Shown: positions 43,336-54,760, counted from the stretch's first letter. The stretch: 64,000 nucleotides of DNA from Megascapheus bottae (GCA_024803745.1 JANJXV010000130.1:362501-426500), one strand, 5' to 3'. Notes: a model not told the origin generated them from the letters alone. Program-made: numbers and translations.

Positions 43336-43556
43336 AGTGTCAGATAGAAAGAGGGGTAGGGAAATGACCTCCACAAAATGATCACTCTTTCAGTACACTA
43401 AGTAGTTAGGCGAGGCTAAACAGCTTCCAGGGACTCTCAAAATAGGAACAGAATTTGAGAAACGGCTAGTTAAAAAAATAATTTTCCCTACCAAACATTA
43501 TTGTTCCACATCTCTTGCTAAAGTATGGGGATATAGAGTTAAAAATCTTGATCTTT

Positions 43557-43612
43557 CTTTCCTTTTTTTCCTTCCTTCCTTCCTTTCCTTTCCTTCCTGT
43601 CTCTCTTTTCTC
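43557..43612. repeat. CTT-rich pyrimidine tract
   Basis: Imperfect TTCC and TTTCC units. Confidence 0.85.
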
Positions 43613-46469
43613 TATCAATTATAACATAAAAGTATTTTCAGAATAGTTAAGACTAGACTAGGCAAACTCAAGCCTGTTGCAAAGAAAATATCATCCACGT
43701 ATATAAAAACTGAAATAAGAGAGAAAAAAAGAAGGCTTGATCTATACCCACACAAAAGAAATAAATAGCATTGTTTTGGTGTCGTTTTTCTCCTAACATC
43801 CTCTCTTTGAATATCATACATATACAAGAGGAGGAAAAAAATCTGCAATGATAAGTGAACTCCTTGGCAGAGTTCTTCTAGTCCTGTAATATCCGACAGG
43901 TTCATGAATGCCATGGACGGAACCAACCATTTTCTCCATTCCCTTCTGCATGTCTTCATTCCACTGAAGACGGCCTCACACCCAGACAGACTTCTAACAC
44001 TTTCTCGTCCTGCTCTTGTCAGACAGTGACTCTGCTGCTGAGCGTTCTGGCAGAGCAGGCACACTGTGGACAGGAGCCTCTCCTTTTCCCACTGATACCC
44101 GCTGCAAAGAAAGCTTTTTATATCACTTCTGAGACACTTGTTTAAGGTTTGTGCTGAAGTCTGCAAACCAAGCAGACAAGTGCTCAGATTCAGAACTCAG
44201 CAATCCCAGCAACGATGAGCTGTGGGGAGTTGGGGATTGTCGGAACTCATGGGATGTTGGAATCTATGTGGGTTCCATTACATGATGAGGCTTGTTCAGG
44301 CAGGGAACCCGAGGGGGCCCCTATGCTGTGTGATGGGATGACAGAAAGAAGTGCCTAGCACCAACCCCAGGAATAGACAACATGGTAGATAACAGTGAAG
44401 AGTTCTTTTAGAATGTAGCAGCAAGAAAGAGGTGCCGGATATGTGTGGTCATTTATTAGTTGTTTTTTTTTTTTCAAATTCGCTCAAGGAGGGGAAAAAA
44501 GTGAGGTGCAGATGGATTGGCTAGTGTATCTGACAAAAATAAAAAGAGGACTGGTTTGAGGCAGGAATGGATCCAAGGATGAAATTGTGGGTGTGAGCAC
44601 TGTGTCTCTCCATCTCTTAGATGGAGTGGCCTGGACTTATGTTCATGTTCCGCACAGGCTTTCTCCAAGTGGAGGGAAATGTTTGGGGTCCCCCGGGGAT
44701 CCCAGTCACCATTCTTCATTCAGCTTTGTGATATGCAATGCTTTCTTCTCTAGCAGAAATTCTAGGGAATTGCCAGAGGAGTGCTCTGATTGGCCTGGCT
44801 TAAGTAGAAAACCAACTTTTGGAACTAGAGGACTGGGGTGGCATGACATGTCAGTCTTGGGGTGCACATCTTCCTTAAGAGTAAGGCCGCCCAATTTAGC
44901 ACGTAAAAAGTTACAGTGTAAGTATGGATTACACGTGATTCCTTCTCGGGGAGAAATCTGAAACAGGGTGTCTTATGCTTTCTGAACAGTAACTGGGAAA
45001 ATCACCAGGTTCCCCTGCCAGGGAAGAGAAGGATTAATTCATAAAGCGCATACATTGGGTAAACCAAGAAACTATTGTCCTTTGGCTCCGTTTCTCTTGG
45101 ACTTTTTTTCCCCATGCTGATAAGAACTTACAATTTGATGGAGAAAACTAGAAACTATGAACCAATGCTTCTCTGCTTAAAAAAAAATAGAAAAAAGCTC
45201 CAGAGATTATGAGTTTGGTGGGATGTTAATAGTTCTTAAGTATAAAAGGAGTCCTGTGACCCAAAAGGCTTTAAGGAAAGAGGGGATGAACTCAGCTAAT
45301 CAAATTTATCTGCTATGAGACTGTCCATTTCCAGAGTGAATTTCCCAGGGGGAAAAGGACCATGGAAACGCTTCACACAGAACAGCTTTCTGGGACTTGG
45401 ATTTTGCAGAAATCATAACAAGGGCCGGGGCCAAGTGCTAACTAGCTTTATCATTAATGGGATGGATATGACACACTAAATCCTCTAGATTACTCCAGGG
45501 TATGTTTAAAGACAAAATAAGAGGAAGTATTGATTCCAACTGTTTTCAACCATAACTAAGATGCAGGGATTGCAATGCCTCCTCCATACAAATAAAAATG
45601 TCCATCACCCAAACACGTGGACGTGTGTCCTAGACAGCCTGGCCAAGCCAAGTTCCATCATCTTTTTTTTTTGCTTTGTGTATTAGCTCCTAAATTATAC
45701 CTCCCAGAATGCATTGCATCAGGAAATGGCACCAATTTCTTTTGCACTCAAAGAAGGGCGCTCTCCCACTTTAGACATACCTCCCATCCCACAGATCTCT
45801 AATTTTTAGTGCTTAGATTTTGTTTTTGTCTAACATCTGGCCTGTCTTTTATTTTCACAAATTCACAGAAATCAAGAGCTGGAGGGTTGGGAGTAAAAGG
45901 CTTTTATTCCTCTCTGCTGCTACTGTTTTGTACTTTTCTCAATGACACAGTATTCTGCATTCCCAAGGAGCTCTCGGCTTCTTATTTTAATGCTTGTCAA
46001 CCTCTGCCCCTCTGCCAAGTTTCTTCTAAGGAACAGCATCCAGAATGCTTCCATTTCCTTTGTACACCCCCCCCCTCAATTCTCCACATTCTGTTTGCTT
46101 CTCCACATCCCATTGAAAATTGGATACTGGGAGTTGCCTGCTATGATAATGAACCATTCATGTTTCAACTTGAAAAGGCATTTAAGACACCTGTTTTCAT
46201 TAGTAATTATAGATAAGTGCTATGGTGGATAGTTTTTTCCCCCTTTAATTATGGTACAGAAAAAAAAGTCTTTAAGAAATGGAGCAATTAATTTCCTGAA
46301 ACCTTACTGAGAGCAAAGTATGATGTTAGCCCTCACTTTGGGAAGTATTTGTATGTAATTGGGCTTGGCTGCTTGCAAGGGCAGGGTGGGGGGGGGAAGT
46401 AAATTATATTCTAGAATCATCTGTATCATATCTCAGACATGAATGACTATTTTTAATATTTTTTGCCTG
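43613..46469. other. Long unique interval, no supported gene
   Basis: Holds the longest non-repeat reading frame of the window, 183 codons on the minus strand at 43615-44166. It has a hydrophobic C-terminal third but no recognised domain. A T12 run lies at 44462-44474. 124-codon (44587-44961) and 135-codon (45809-46216) plus frames are also without features. No SINE is present over this span. Confidence 0.45.
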
Positions 46470-46625
46470 AGTTCACTCATTCATTCTACAAACACATGTT
46501 GAATGATTTTCGTGGGCCAGTAGCCTTATCAAACACTGAAAGTGCAATGACTACTTATTCATCTACTTATTCATTCAACAATTAGATAATTGCTATGCAC
46601 AAAGCACTAGTATTTAAAAACAGAT
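46470..46625 (-). mobile_element. L2 3' fragment, antisense
   Basis: CACTCATTCATTCTACAAAC, GAATGATTTTCGTGGGCCAG, then a second CTTATTCATTCAACAATTAG. The CATTCATTCAACAAA-type start of antisense L2 appears twice, about 90 bases apart, perhaps two overlapping fragments. Confidence 0.5.
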
Positions 46626-46839
46626 TGCAATTGTGAAGGTTCGGTATGACTAGGCAAATCAGCTCTCCTAAGGGGAAAAAAATGTTCCTGTTGTCTGAGT
46701 TTGTATTCTACATCTAAGGTGGTTTTTTTTTTAATTGCATTTACATCAGGAGCAATCTACATACTTATCGAGAGTAAGAAAGTGGTTACATGAATCATTG
46801 CAATCTCCAGCCATTAATAAGCAGATAAAAGGTATTGTT

Positions 46840-46910
46840 ATATATAGGATATAGGATAGGTGTGTATAAATGTGTTTATATAAGTATGTATGTGAGATAT
46901 ACATATATAA
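46840..46910. repeat. AT-rich dinucleotide-like tract
   Basis: TA/TG-rich sequence on the left flank of the LTR-like block. Confidence 0.8.
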
Positions 46911-47445
46911 TGAAATGGGGAGGCTGGGTCCAGTCGGGGCCATCTTGGCCATATAGTAGACAGGGAATTGGGTTTAATTGATGCCATCTTATCTTCATGG
47001 TGGAGGAAGGTGATATCCTACCTCCTAGGGGAGAGGCCTGCCTGAATTCCTAGAGACTGGGGTGGAGACCTGGATGACAGGTGAGTGGACCTGTCAGTCC
47101 TATGCCTTGAACTTGAGAGACTCTTGAGTTTCCTGTGACCCTGCTCCTGACACTACTTTGACCAAGACCAGTTAAGGTGCCCTGACACCAAGCCTTATGT
47201 CCTGTGTCTCCTGGCTCCTGGCGCTTCTCCAGTCACCACGGCATCCTACTTCAGCTCTCCTTTGGGGTTGATCTGGCTTGTCGGTATTGTTTTTCTATTC
47301 TTCCTTTCCTCCCCTGCTCTCATGGCTCAGTTTTCTGACAGTGTTAAGTATATTTGAGGGGCTACAAGTCTTTGTGACAAGACCTGGCTCTCCAATAAAG
47401 AATCCCAATTCAGCTGCTCAAAATGTGGCTTCTCTGTTTCTCAAG
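46911..47445 (+). mobile_element. Possible solo LTR
   Basis: A GC-balanced block of about 535 bases within AT-rich flanks. It starts TGAAATGGGG and ends GTTTCTCA (5'-TG...CA-3'). AATAAA lies at 47394-47399, about 45 bases before the end, as in a retroviral R region. No internal retroviral genes or second LTR are present. Termini and target duplication could not be confirmed, so another interspersed repeat or unique sequence is possible. Confidence 0.4.
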
Positions 47446-47464
47446 ATTTATAACAATAGAAAAA

Positions 47465-47676
47465 AGAAATATATATCTCACACATATCCTATATATCTCA
47501 GCACATCACATGTATCTTATATATATACTATATATGCACATAAGACACATATCATATGTATGATATACACCCAATGTACAGCATGCATTTCTTCTAAGGT
47601 CATATGATATATGCTATAGTGGCTATCATATATATACATATGATAAAGATAAGTTATATATGTAATTATAGATATT
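47465..47676. repeat. AT-rich TATA/CATA tract
   Basis: Imperfect TA, CATA and TCTCA-containing units. Parts are roughly complementary to the 46840-46910 tract. Confidence 0.8.
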
Positions 47677-47690
47677 AAATTCCTGAATGG

Positions 47691-47883
47691 GGCCGAGAGT
47701 TTGGCCCAGTGGTAGAGTGCTTGCCTAGCATGCACAAAGACCCGGGTTTGATTCCTCGGCACCACATACATAGAAAATAAAAGCCAGAAGTGGTGCTGAA
47801 GCTCAAGTGGTAGAGCTCTAGCCTTGAGAAAGTCCAAGGACAGTGCTCAGGCCCTGAGCTCAAGCCCAGGACTGGCAAAAAAA
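47691..47883 (+). mobile_element. Young IDL-Geo SINE with 14-bp TSD
   Basis: ID-like arm (GGCCGAGAGTTTGGCCCAG, GTGGTAGAGTGCTTGCCTAG, GGGTTTGATTCCTCGGCAC). Geo arm (GCCAGAAGTGGTGCTGAAGC, AGAAAGTCCAAGGACAGTGC, CCAGGACTGGC) plus A tail. Exact 14-bp duplication AAATTCCTGAATGG at 47677-47690 and 47884-47897. Confidence 0.95.
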
Positions 47884-47897
47884 AAATTCCTGAATGG

Positions 47898-48739
47898 TGG
47901 GGGGGGGGAATCTACTTTTAAGCAGTTCTGCAGCAAGCAATCACAGGCTCTGACCTTCCCAATCAATAGCCACACTTTCAGCTCCTCACATAGCTCAGCC
48001 CCGGGGCACCCATCTGCGCCTGGAATCCAGAGGCCCACAGTAGGAGGAACCGAACAGCCCCTGAAGAGGACATTTCACTATCCACCAACTTCAAGAGGCC
48101 TCCCCAGAGTCCCTAAATTCCTCCACAGCAAAGTGAGTGGAATTTTAACCAGCTGCTTGCATGAGGAATCTATGAATATGCAACCCTCCCTCGCTTCCCT
48201 GGATTGGGGAGGGGGAGGTGAAATATCAAGAAACAGAGATAATTGGGCCCTTACATTTGATATTCTCAGCTGTTGTTCACGGTTGGTGCAGGTTTCCTGC
48301 CTAGCAAGCTTGTGAGAGATTTAGGTCGAGGCAAATACCATGGGTATTATCCATTAGAACAAGATCAAAAGGAAGGAGTGCATTTTTTAAAAGTCCAGTG
48401 TGCAACATGATTACTTGATGGTACTGTTAATTTTCTTCTGTGTTTTGTAACCTCTCTACAGAGGAGTTTGCAAATACCCCGTGTTTCCATTATCCTGGGG
48501 CCAAAACAAGCCTGGGCTTACTGCATCGTAGGAGGTGGGATTCTGTGGCTCGTCATGGCGTCGCCATCTCCATCATCAGAGATGGAGAAAGGTAAGGCTT
48601 CTCCGCAGGTGAAGTTACCTGGGATTGCTGATAGACTGAATGCAACCTGACAGAGCCTCCAGAAGCAACACTGACCTTGCTGCAAAGTAGCCAGCTTCTC
48701 TTCTTTCTCTAGGCAACCAGGCCCATGTTTTCACGGTTT
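47898..48739. other. Unique sequence, no gene seen
   Basis: A G11-type run at 47898-47908. The 163-codon plus frame (47824-48315) begins in the SINE, runs through the poly-G and is not a gene. Confidence 0.4.
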
Positions 48740-48870
48740 GGAGGGATGGATTGGACCCAGGATGGGTGTGTCACTCTGGGCCAGCCAATCAAAGCATCTC
48801 TTTCTCTCTGCCATGGTGATTGGATGGAAGTTGCTTATACAAGCTATTCAGAACCAATGAGAATGTAACT
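48740..48870. mobile_element. Possible old repeat with several CCAAT boxes
   Basis: ACCCAGGATGGGTGTGTCAC, GGGCCAGCCAATCAAAGCAT, GCCATGGTGATTGGATGG and GAACCAATGAGAATG. Same word set as 43196-43335, in the order of a common mammalian repeat that I cannot name with confidence. Confidence 0.4.
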
Positions 48871-49891
48871 GGGACTGCTGTAAGGAAAATCAACCTGGAA
48901 CCAGTCACCTTACCTGTTCTCCCCTCCCCAACCACAGGAAGAACTCACACCACAGATCAGTGGACTTCTCTTTCTCTCTGCTTCCCAGCTTCCACAAGGT
49001 AAGTGGCATTGTCCTGCCACATTCTCCCAACTAAGATTTATGTTCAGCCTCCTCTCAGGCCCAACACCAAGGACCAAGCCATTTCCTCCTTTACATCATT
49101 TTACCAAGTATTTTGCGACCGTAACAGAAGGCTGGCTAAGGCAGACGCTCAGGACTGCAATACCAACTCTAAGAAGAAATTTAATAAATGTTACCATCAG
49201 GATCTTGGTAACACCCCCTCAAATACTTCATTTGCTGCGAGAATATGATTTCTTAACAGAAGCAGAAGAGGTCCTAGACGGAATTGGGCTCTTCAGCATC
49301 AGTACAAAACTACTTCTGCCTTCCCATTTCCATCAAGCACCTCAATACCACACTGTTTTTGGAAGCCCAGGCTTGGAAATGAGGTTTCTGATTTACTTTT
49401 CAATTTGCACTCAGAGGAATGTGTCATAGCCGTGGGTCACTTGAGTCACTCAGGTGCTTCCCGGAATAATGCCCAGGATGGGGGAGGAGGGGTCCTTTGG
49501 AATTGTGCTTTTGCAAAACGTGACATCACTGAAAAGTTATCAGCAACACTTCCTCAGAGATACCAGGAGAAGCTGTATTGTTTAGACAAATGCTAATCAT
49601 TGAGGCCTCCTGCAAATTAAGAGGAAAAAGTGATAAGAAAAAAAAAACATCAAGAAAGGATCAGTGTACATTTGTAACTAGTTTTTGCAGGAAGATGTGG
49701 CCCTGACATCACTGCAGATGCAGGGGACCAGGAAGGGCAAGAGAATTGGCAGGTGGCTGTCATCCAGTTGGCCTGGCCTGACACTGTCACAGACAAGCAT
49801 ATTTTGCTTGTCTGTGGAAGGCTTGGGATCTTTTTTTGGATCCTGATTTTTTAAATGCTCACAGTCCCCTGAAAAAGACAAAGTCTTTCTG
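48871..49891. other. Unique sequence, no gene seen
   Basis: Overlapping 63-129-codon frames at 49003-49596 without domain features. Confidence 0.4.
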
Positions 49892-49903
49892 ATAAGGATT
49901 TTT

Positions 49904-50177
49904 TTGTTGTTGTTTTTGTTGCTGTTTTGTTTTTGTTGTTGTCAGTTGTGGGGCTTGAACTCAGGGCCCAGGCACTGTCCCAGAGCTCTTTTGCTCAAGG
50001 CTAGCACTCCACCACCACGAGCCACAGCTACATTTCCAGTTTTTGAGTGGTTTATTGGAAGTAAGAGTCTCAAGAGGACTTTCCTGCCCAGCGTGACTTT
50101 TAATTGTGATTCTCAGACCTCGGCCCCCAGAGTAGCTACGGTTATAGACATGAGCTACTGGAAGCACCTGGCTTCCA
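49904..50177 (-). mobile_element. B1-Geo SINE, antisense, with 12-bp TSD
   Basis: TTG-rich tail region (49904-49941), Geo arm (GGGGCTTGAACTCAGGGCCC, TTTGCTCAAGGCTAGCACTC), linker TTATTGGAAGTAAGAGTCTC, head AGAGTAGCTACGGTTATAG. Exact duplication ATAAGGATTTTT at 49892-49903 and 50178-50189. Body divergence is moderate. Confidence 0.88.
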
Positions 50178-50189
50178 ATAAGGATTTTT

Positions 50190-50374
50190 AAATGATGTTA
50201 CTTTTAAGTTGTTTTTGCCTCAAAACAAGTGAGGGGAAAAAATGGCAGATCACTGGACCAGTTGAAAATACACCAGACAAATGCAAAAGGATCAAAAGCA
50301 TGCTCATAGCAAGTCCGTCAGATAAAATGCAATTCAAGGTCAAAAGCATACATTTTTCCAAATGAGAGATCCCT
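50190..50374. other. Unique spacer
   Basis: No features. Confidence 0.3.
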
Positions 50375-50530
50375 TAATTATTTATATATTTATTATTAAT
50401 ATTTATTCATATATTTGATAACATATTATATGTAAGATGTAACATATATAATTATATATTATATTCATATAATTTGTATGTGACATAATGTACTAGGTAT
50501 CATTATAGATTATATGTATATATCTGTGAT
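50375..50530. repeat. AT-rich tract
   Basis: TA-rich with ATATATAATTATATAT palindromic words. Confidence 0.85.
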
Positions 50531-51104
50531 CTTTGACCCAAACTAATAGAGTAATAAAACATTCTGTACCTAAAGGAAGAGCATAAAGGAAAGAAATTGG
50601 GGAATGTTAGAATATGCCCCAATATGGGAGGAGGTAAAAGAATGCTAATGGGGCCTTACTATGAAATACTATGCAGGGATTAGAATGATCTACCTATGAA
50701 CTATAGCACTCGAATGACTTGCTATTGTTGGAGACTTCCCACGTCTGGACATGCCTTCTGTCCTTCTGTGAGCGATCAGCAACCACAAAACAATTGACAT
50801 GGAGACAGGTAGCTTATCTCCCTGCCCTCTTATAAGTCAAAGTCTGTCCCGGAACACCAAATAGGAAGCTCACAGTGAGATAGGGCTTAGACGAGATGTC
50901 ACCTGGGGGTATTTACTTCCATTCCACCTTCTGTTTGCCCTCTCCTACTGTTCTTGCTCCAACATAGGTGCATCTGGAGAGCAGGTCTCAAATGACCACA
51001 TGCACAAGTCCCGAGTGCAAGCTCTACTCCACAAAGCACAAGCCAAGGCAGGCTGCCACAAAGTGATGGACCCTAATGATGACGACAGCACTATTTACCA
51101 TGTT
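50531..51104. other. Unique sequence, no gene seen
   Basis: Nothing recognised except CACTATGCAGGGATTAG-like traces near 50665 (TGAAATACTATGCAGGGATT), a possible tiny L1 3' remnant. Confidence 0.35.
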
Positions 51105-51300
51105 GATATATGAGCATACTATGGGATGCTCAATGCCTTACGTATTTGTTTTTTCATATTCTCACGAACGTCTCCATAGATAGTCACGAGGAATCCCTAT
51201 TTTGTAGAGGATGAACTGAAGGCTGGAAGAAGAAATCTGAATTGCCCGAGTTCATGTTGTCACAAGTTAGCAAAGCAAGTCTTTGCTCCCAGTTGATGCT
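51105..51300 (-). mobile_element. MIR element, antisense
   Basis: ATGCCTTACGTATTTG, CATATTCTCACGAACGTCTC, CTATTTTGTAGAGGATGAAC, GAATTGCCCGAGTTCATG and GTCACAAGTTAGCAAAGC follow the antisense MIR order. Confidence 0.65.
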
Positions 51301-51384
51301 GCTCAGAGACCAGCAAAGAAGCGTCCACTCTCCAAGGTCAACTAACGCACCTCCAGACCTTCAGTACCACACTTTGATGCTGTA

Positions 51385-51625
51385 GGTTGGGTTTGGTTTG
51401 GGTTCTGTGCCTGTAATGGGGCTTACACTCGGGGTCTGGGTATGTTGTCTCTTAGCTTCATCACTCAAGGCTAGTGCCCTCCCACTTGAGCCACTTCTGG
51501 CTTTCTGTTGTTTAACTGGAGATGAGAATCTCACAGACTTTACTCTGCAGGCTGGCTTTGAAAGCCAATCCTCAGATCCCAGCCTCCAGAGCAGCTAGGA
51601 TTATAGGTGTGAGCCATTGGCAACT
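51385..51625 (-). mobile_element. B1-Geo SINE, antisense
   Basis: GGTTTGG-rich tail side, Geo arm (GGGGCTTACACTCGGGGTCT, ATCACTCAAGGCTAGTGCCC), head (CAGCCTCCAGAGCAGCTAGG, ATTATAGGTGTGAGCCATTG). Confidence 0.85.
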
Positions 51626-51639
51626 TCGTTGCAAGTACT

Positions 51640-51790
51640 AAGTTTTAAAAAGGTTATCTCACATATTTCGCTGGGCCTTTGCATGTATCATCATCTTCAT
51701 TCTTGCCACACTCCTGGGAAATGAATCGCATCCTCCCTTTCCACAAATAGGAATGTGGAAAGGTGAGAAGCTTTGCGACCAATGAGATGA
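51640..51790 (-). mobile_element. Possible MIR fragment, antisense
   Basis: Weak match: GCATGTATCATCATCTTCAT and CACAAATAGGAATGTGGAAAG. Confidence 0.3.
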
Positions 51791-52299
51791 TGGCGGCTCG
51801 TATCCGAAACATGTGGGCTCTCTGCCTGGCCTCTCCCACCCTTTCCTCAGGTGTTATTGGGCTTCTTTTCCAATAACCAAAGAAACCAAACTTCACCCCG
51901 ACAGAAGAACTAAAACAAAGCTGATTTCTCCTTACTTCCCCTAATTCCTGACATCATAGATAAATAAAAAAGCAGTAATAAACCTGTAGGTCCTCACCTC
52001 TTAACTGATTTAAGTCCATTCCGAAAGTTACCAGGGGTGGAAATGAAATTGTCTGTTTCATGTTTGTAATCTTGGGAGAGAAGGGGACAGTCTGAAATTG
52101 GTGTTGTAAATTGGGATCCATTTGTGTTAGCCAGGTAAGAAGTCAGCTCGTTTTCTATTTTTTTTAATAATTTCCACAAATTTCCTTTTTGTTTTATTCT
52201 TGTGTCGATCTCTGTCTCTCTTCCTTCTCTCCCTTTTCATGTGCCCTCTCACATTTTCACTTCCTATAAGAGGGATCACTGTGCCTGCACTAACATGTG
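51791..52299. other. Unique sequence, no gene seen
   Basis: Short pyrimidine-rich piece at 52208-52240. Confidence 0.35.
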
Positions 52300-52690
52300 C
52301 TATAAAAAAAAGCCTTTAAATGTGTATGTTGTTAAATGAAAAGAAATCGCATCTACATCTGCCTGTGTGTCCTTGAGGTTGAAATTCCCTTTTAAAAGAG
52401 AGAATTAAATGATAAGGTTAGAGGTCTCCCGACTCCTCATAATTCTGTCTGTGATTAAAAGCCAATAGTTTCATTATTTTGGTGATGTTCTGGGGTTTTG
52501 GGGACTTAATTCTGCCTTGTAAATTGAGGTCAGCAAGCTAGAAGAAAACTGAAAATCCTCTGGGCTCGCTGCTATGTTCCCGAGACCAGAGTCGCTATCA
52601 GCTCTGTCCTAATGAATCTCCACTCTATTAAGTGGTTATTTGGTCTTGAAATAGGTCATTTGTAGCTCCTTCTCACTCAAGAACAGAAGG
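52300..52690. promoter_or_regulatory. Candidate conserved non-coding element
   Basis: Repeat-free, complex sequence rich in AAT/ATTA words (AGAATTAAATGATAAGG, GACTTAATTCTGCC, CTAATGAATCTCC). A few CpGs remain at 52565-52600 (GGGCTCGCTG, CCCGAGACC, AGTCGCTATC). No exon signature. Function is inferred from composition only. Confidence 0.3.
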
Positions 52691-52769
52691 CAAACTGTTA
52701 GAGAAGAACTGGAAGAACAGAAGGTGGATTGAGACTGAAAAGGGCTCTCCTACCAAGGGCTCCATTTAA

Positions 52770-52945
52770 TGGACTCAGAATAAAGTGCTCTGGGATGGAT
52801 GGGTCTTACTGTCTAGGAGAGGACCAGGGAGAAGGATGGAGGAGGGGTGGGGTGGGGGGGGAATCTGATCAAGATGCCTTGCCTGCATACACAGGTAGGT
52901 CAAAATGAATCCCTCTGTACAACTAATTAAAGTTAATTTTAAAGT
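52770..52945 (+). mobile_element. Possible L1 3' untranslated fragment
   Basis: Purine-rich GGAGGGGTGGGGTGGGGGGG, then ATCTGATCAAGATGCC and GAATCCCTCTGTACAACTAA, then AATTAAAG. A G-rich polypurine tract followed by a short A/T-rich end is the general layout of rodent L1 3' ends. Subfamily unknown. Confidence 0.4.
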
Positions 52946-53253
52946 TAGTGTGTGGGGGGGTGGGGGAGAAAGATTGTGTTGAGGTGTTTTCAGTAGGATG
53001 CTGACAGAACTCTGACCCAGAGAAAAGGAAGTTCCTGAGGAATATTAAGTGAATGGTACCCAAGAGTACAGATTGAGGAACATTTAGGAATTTTTAAAAA
53101 ATGAGCTGTTGGTAATTAGGCAAGAAATCTCCTCAGGTGGTCGCATGAAATATATTACCCAAACTGAGACACTCAAAAACAAAAGGGAAGGCCATGCATC
53201 ATTCACAGGAACTACCCCAGACACACTGGAACTAAATAATACTATAAGAAAAT
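52946..53253. other. Unique spacer
   Basis: GTGTGTGGGGGGGTGGGGG at 52950-52968 is G-quadruplex-prone. No gene. Confidence 0.3.
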
Positions 53254-53261
53254 GAGTTTCA

Positions 53262-53465
53262 GGACTGGGAGCATAGCCTAGTGGTAGAGTGTTCCCCTAG
53301 CAAACACGAAGCCCTGGGTTTGATTCCTCAGTTCCACATATACAGAAAAAGCCAGAAGTGCCTCTGTGGCTCAAGTGGCAGAGCACTAACCTTGAGCAAA
53401 AAGTGTCCAAGGACAGTGTGCAGGCCCCGAGTTCAAGCTCCAGGACTGGTTAAAAAAAAAAAAAA
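53262..53465 (+). mobile_element. IDL-Geo SINE, older subfamily
   Basis: GGACTGGGAGCATAGCCTAG, TGGGTTTGATTCCTCAGTTC, GCCAGAAGTGCCTCTGTGGC, CCTTGAGCAAAAAGTGTCC and CCAGGACTGG plus A13. The GAGCAAAAAG variant differs from the GAGAAAGTCC subfamily. Short duplication GAGTTTCA at 53254-53261 and 53466-53473. Confidence 0.9.
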
Positions 53466-53473
53466 GAGTTTCA

Positions 53474-54559
53474 TGTGTACTGTTTAGGCCATAGGGTGCA
53501 GGCGTACTTTCAGCTCCTATTCCTGGGCCAAAAGCAGACATTACTAATGGATTGTGGCTTCTGTCCCTTTAAACTGGACTGTGGTCTCAAATCCATTCTC
53601 AACAGAGCCTCCCTCTTCTTCCCTACAAATCCATAGGCAGGAGCAGAGGGGAACAGATCTTTGTGGTCATTAACAACATTTATTTCCACTCTGTTCCTTT
53701 CCCCCCCCCGCCCCTTTTAATCCTCCCATTTTTCTCTCTTTAGAATCTAGAATTCTATATCGCACGTGTTAGATAAGTCTCAGAGTTTGCTTGAAAATCT
53801 TGTTCTTTTAAAAATGCTTTATGACATTTTATCAATTCACTACCTAGAACAATTAGGTACAAATAACCACCATACTCTGTTTTGTTTTGTTTTCAATTTA
53901 GGCCTGAAAAAGAAATCTTCTAGTAGATTTCCACTGGTTGGAAATTTTAAGGTTGGGATAAGTAAACATGGTCATTTTCTAAGGGAGGAGTCTGGTCTCA
54001 ACCTTAGGAAATACATCAGAGAATTCCAACATGCTTGGCTAACAGTTGCTAAACTGAGTGGGCTCAGCCAAGAACAGTGGTCCAGATTTATGAGCACATA
54101 CGAGGCCAACCTTCTTAGGAACACTAATATCTATCATTTGTCCGTTCTGCGAGAAAGGTCAGGGGATGTGGCAAGGACCATTTCAAGGGTCCCTGTGCCA
54201 CTTGCATAAGAGACCAATGACCTGCAAACAAGGTCATCTGTTACTAAAATGGAAAGGTGCACTGGGAGCACTAGTCTAATTCCAGAGCAGTGATCTGGAG
54301 CCTGACAACAAATGCCCTGTGGCTTATATCGCTCCCCAATAAAAATGGTATTTGATGTTATCCGAGCTAGTCATTGTAAATTAGTTTATTGCAAATGAAG
54401 ATACAATTTCATGTGGAGAGCAGTAAGCTTTCTTTCTCAGACCCAACAGCCTGTGAGTTGAATGCAGTCTTTAAAAATATTTGTATTTGTTCCTTTTTCA
54501 TATTTAAGACCTTATTTCAGGTTTCCAGACTTTAGTCTGGAATGATGATGGATGCTTGC
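53474..54559. other. Unique sequence, no supported gene
   Basis: The 147-codon plus frame (53766-54209) has no recognisable domain. A C-run at 53701-53709. AATAAA at about 54341 has no transcript evidence. Confidence 0.4.
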
Positions 54560-54760
54560 ATTTTAAACACATAAATAATAAACATTATTATAAAAATATA
54601 ATATATAGTAATATATTTATTTGTATAAACATAAATAATATATTCTATTATATATTTTATATGTAAATATATGTCTAGGAATATAAATATATGTATAATT
54701 ATACATGCATATTACTATATGGATATGCAATAGTATGTATTATTATAAGAATTATTGTTA
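54560..54760. repeat. AT-rich tract
   Basis: TATA/AAATA-rich sequence with short palindromes. Confidence 0.85.

Noticed and set aside
47824..48315. 163-codon plus frame
   Set aside because: It begins in the Geo arm of a SINE and passes through a poly-G run.
53766..54209. 147-codon plus frame, considered as an exon
   Set aside because: No domain, no supporting splice context, and an adjacent AATAAA is not enough.
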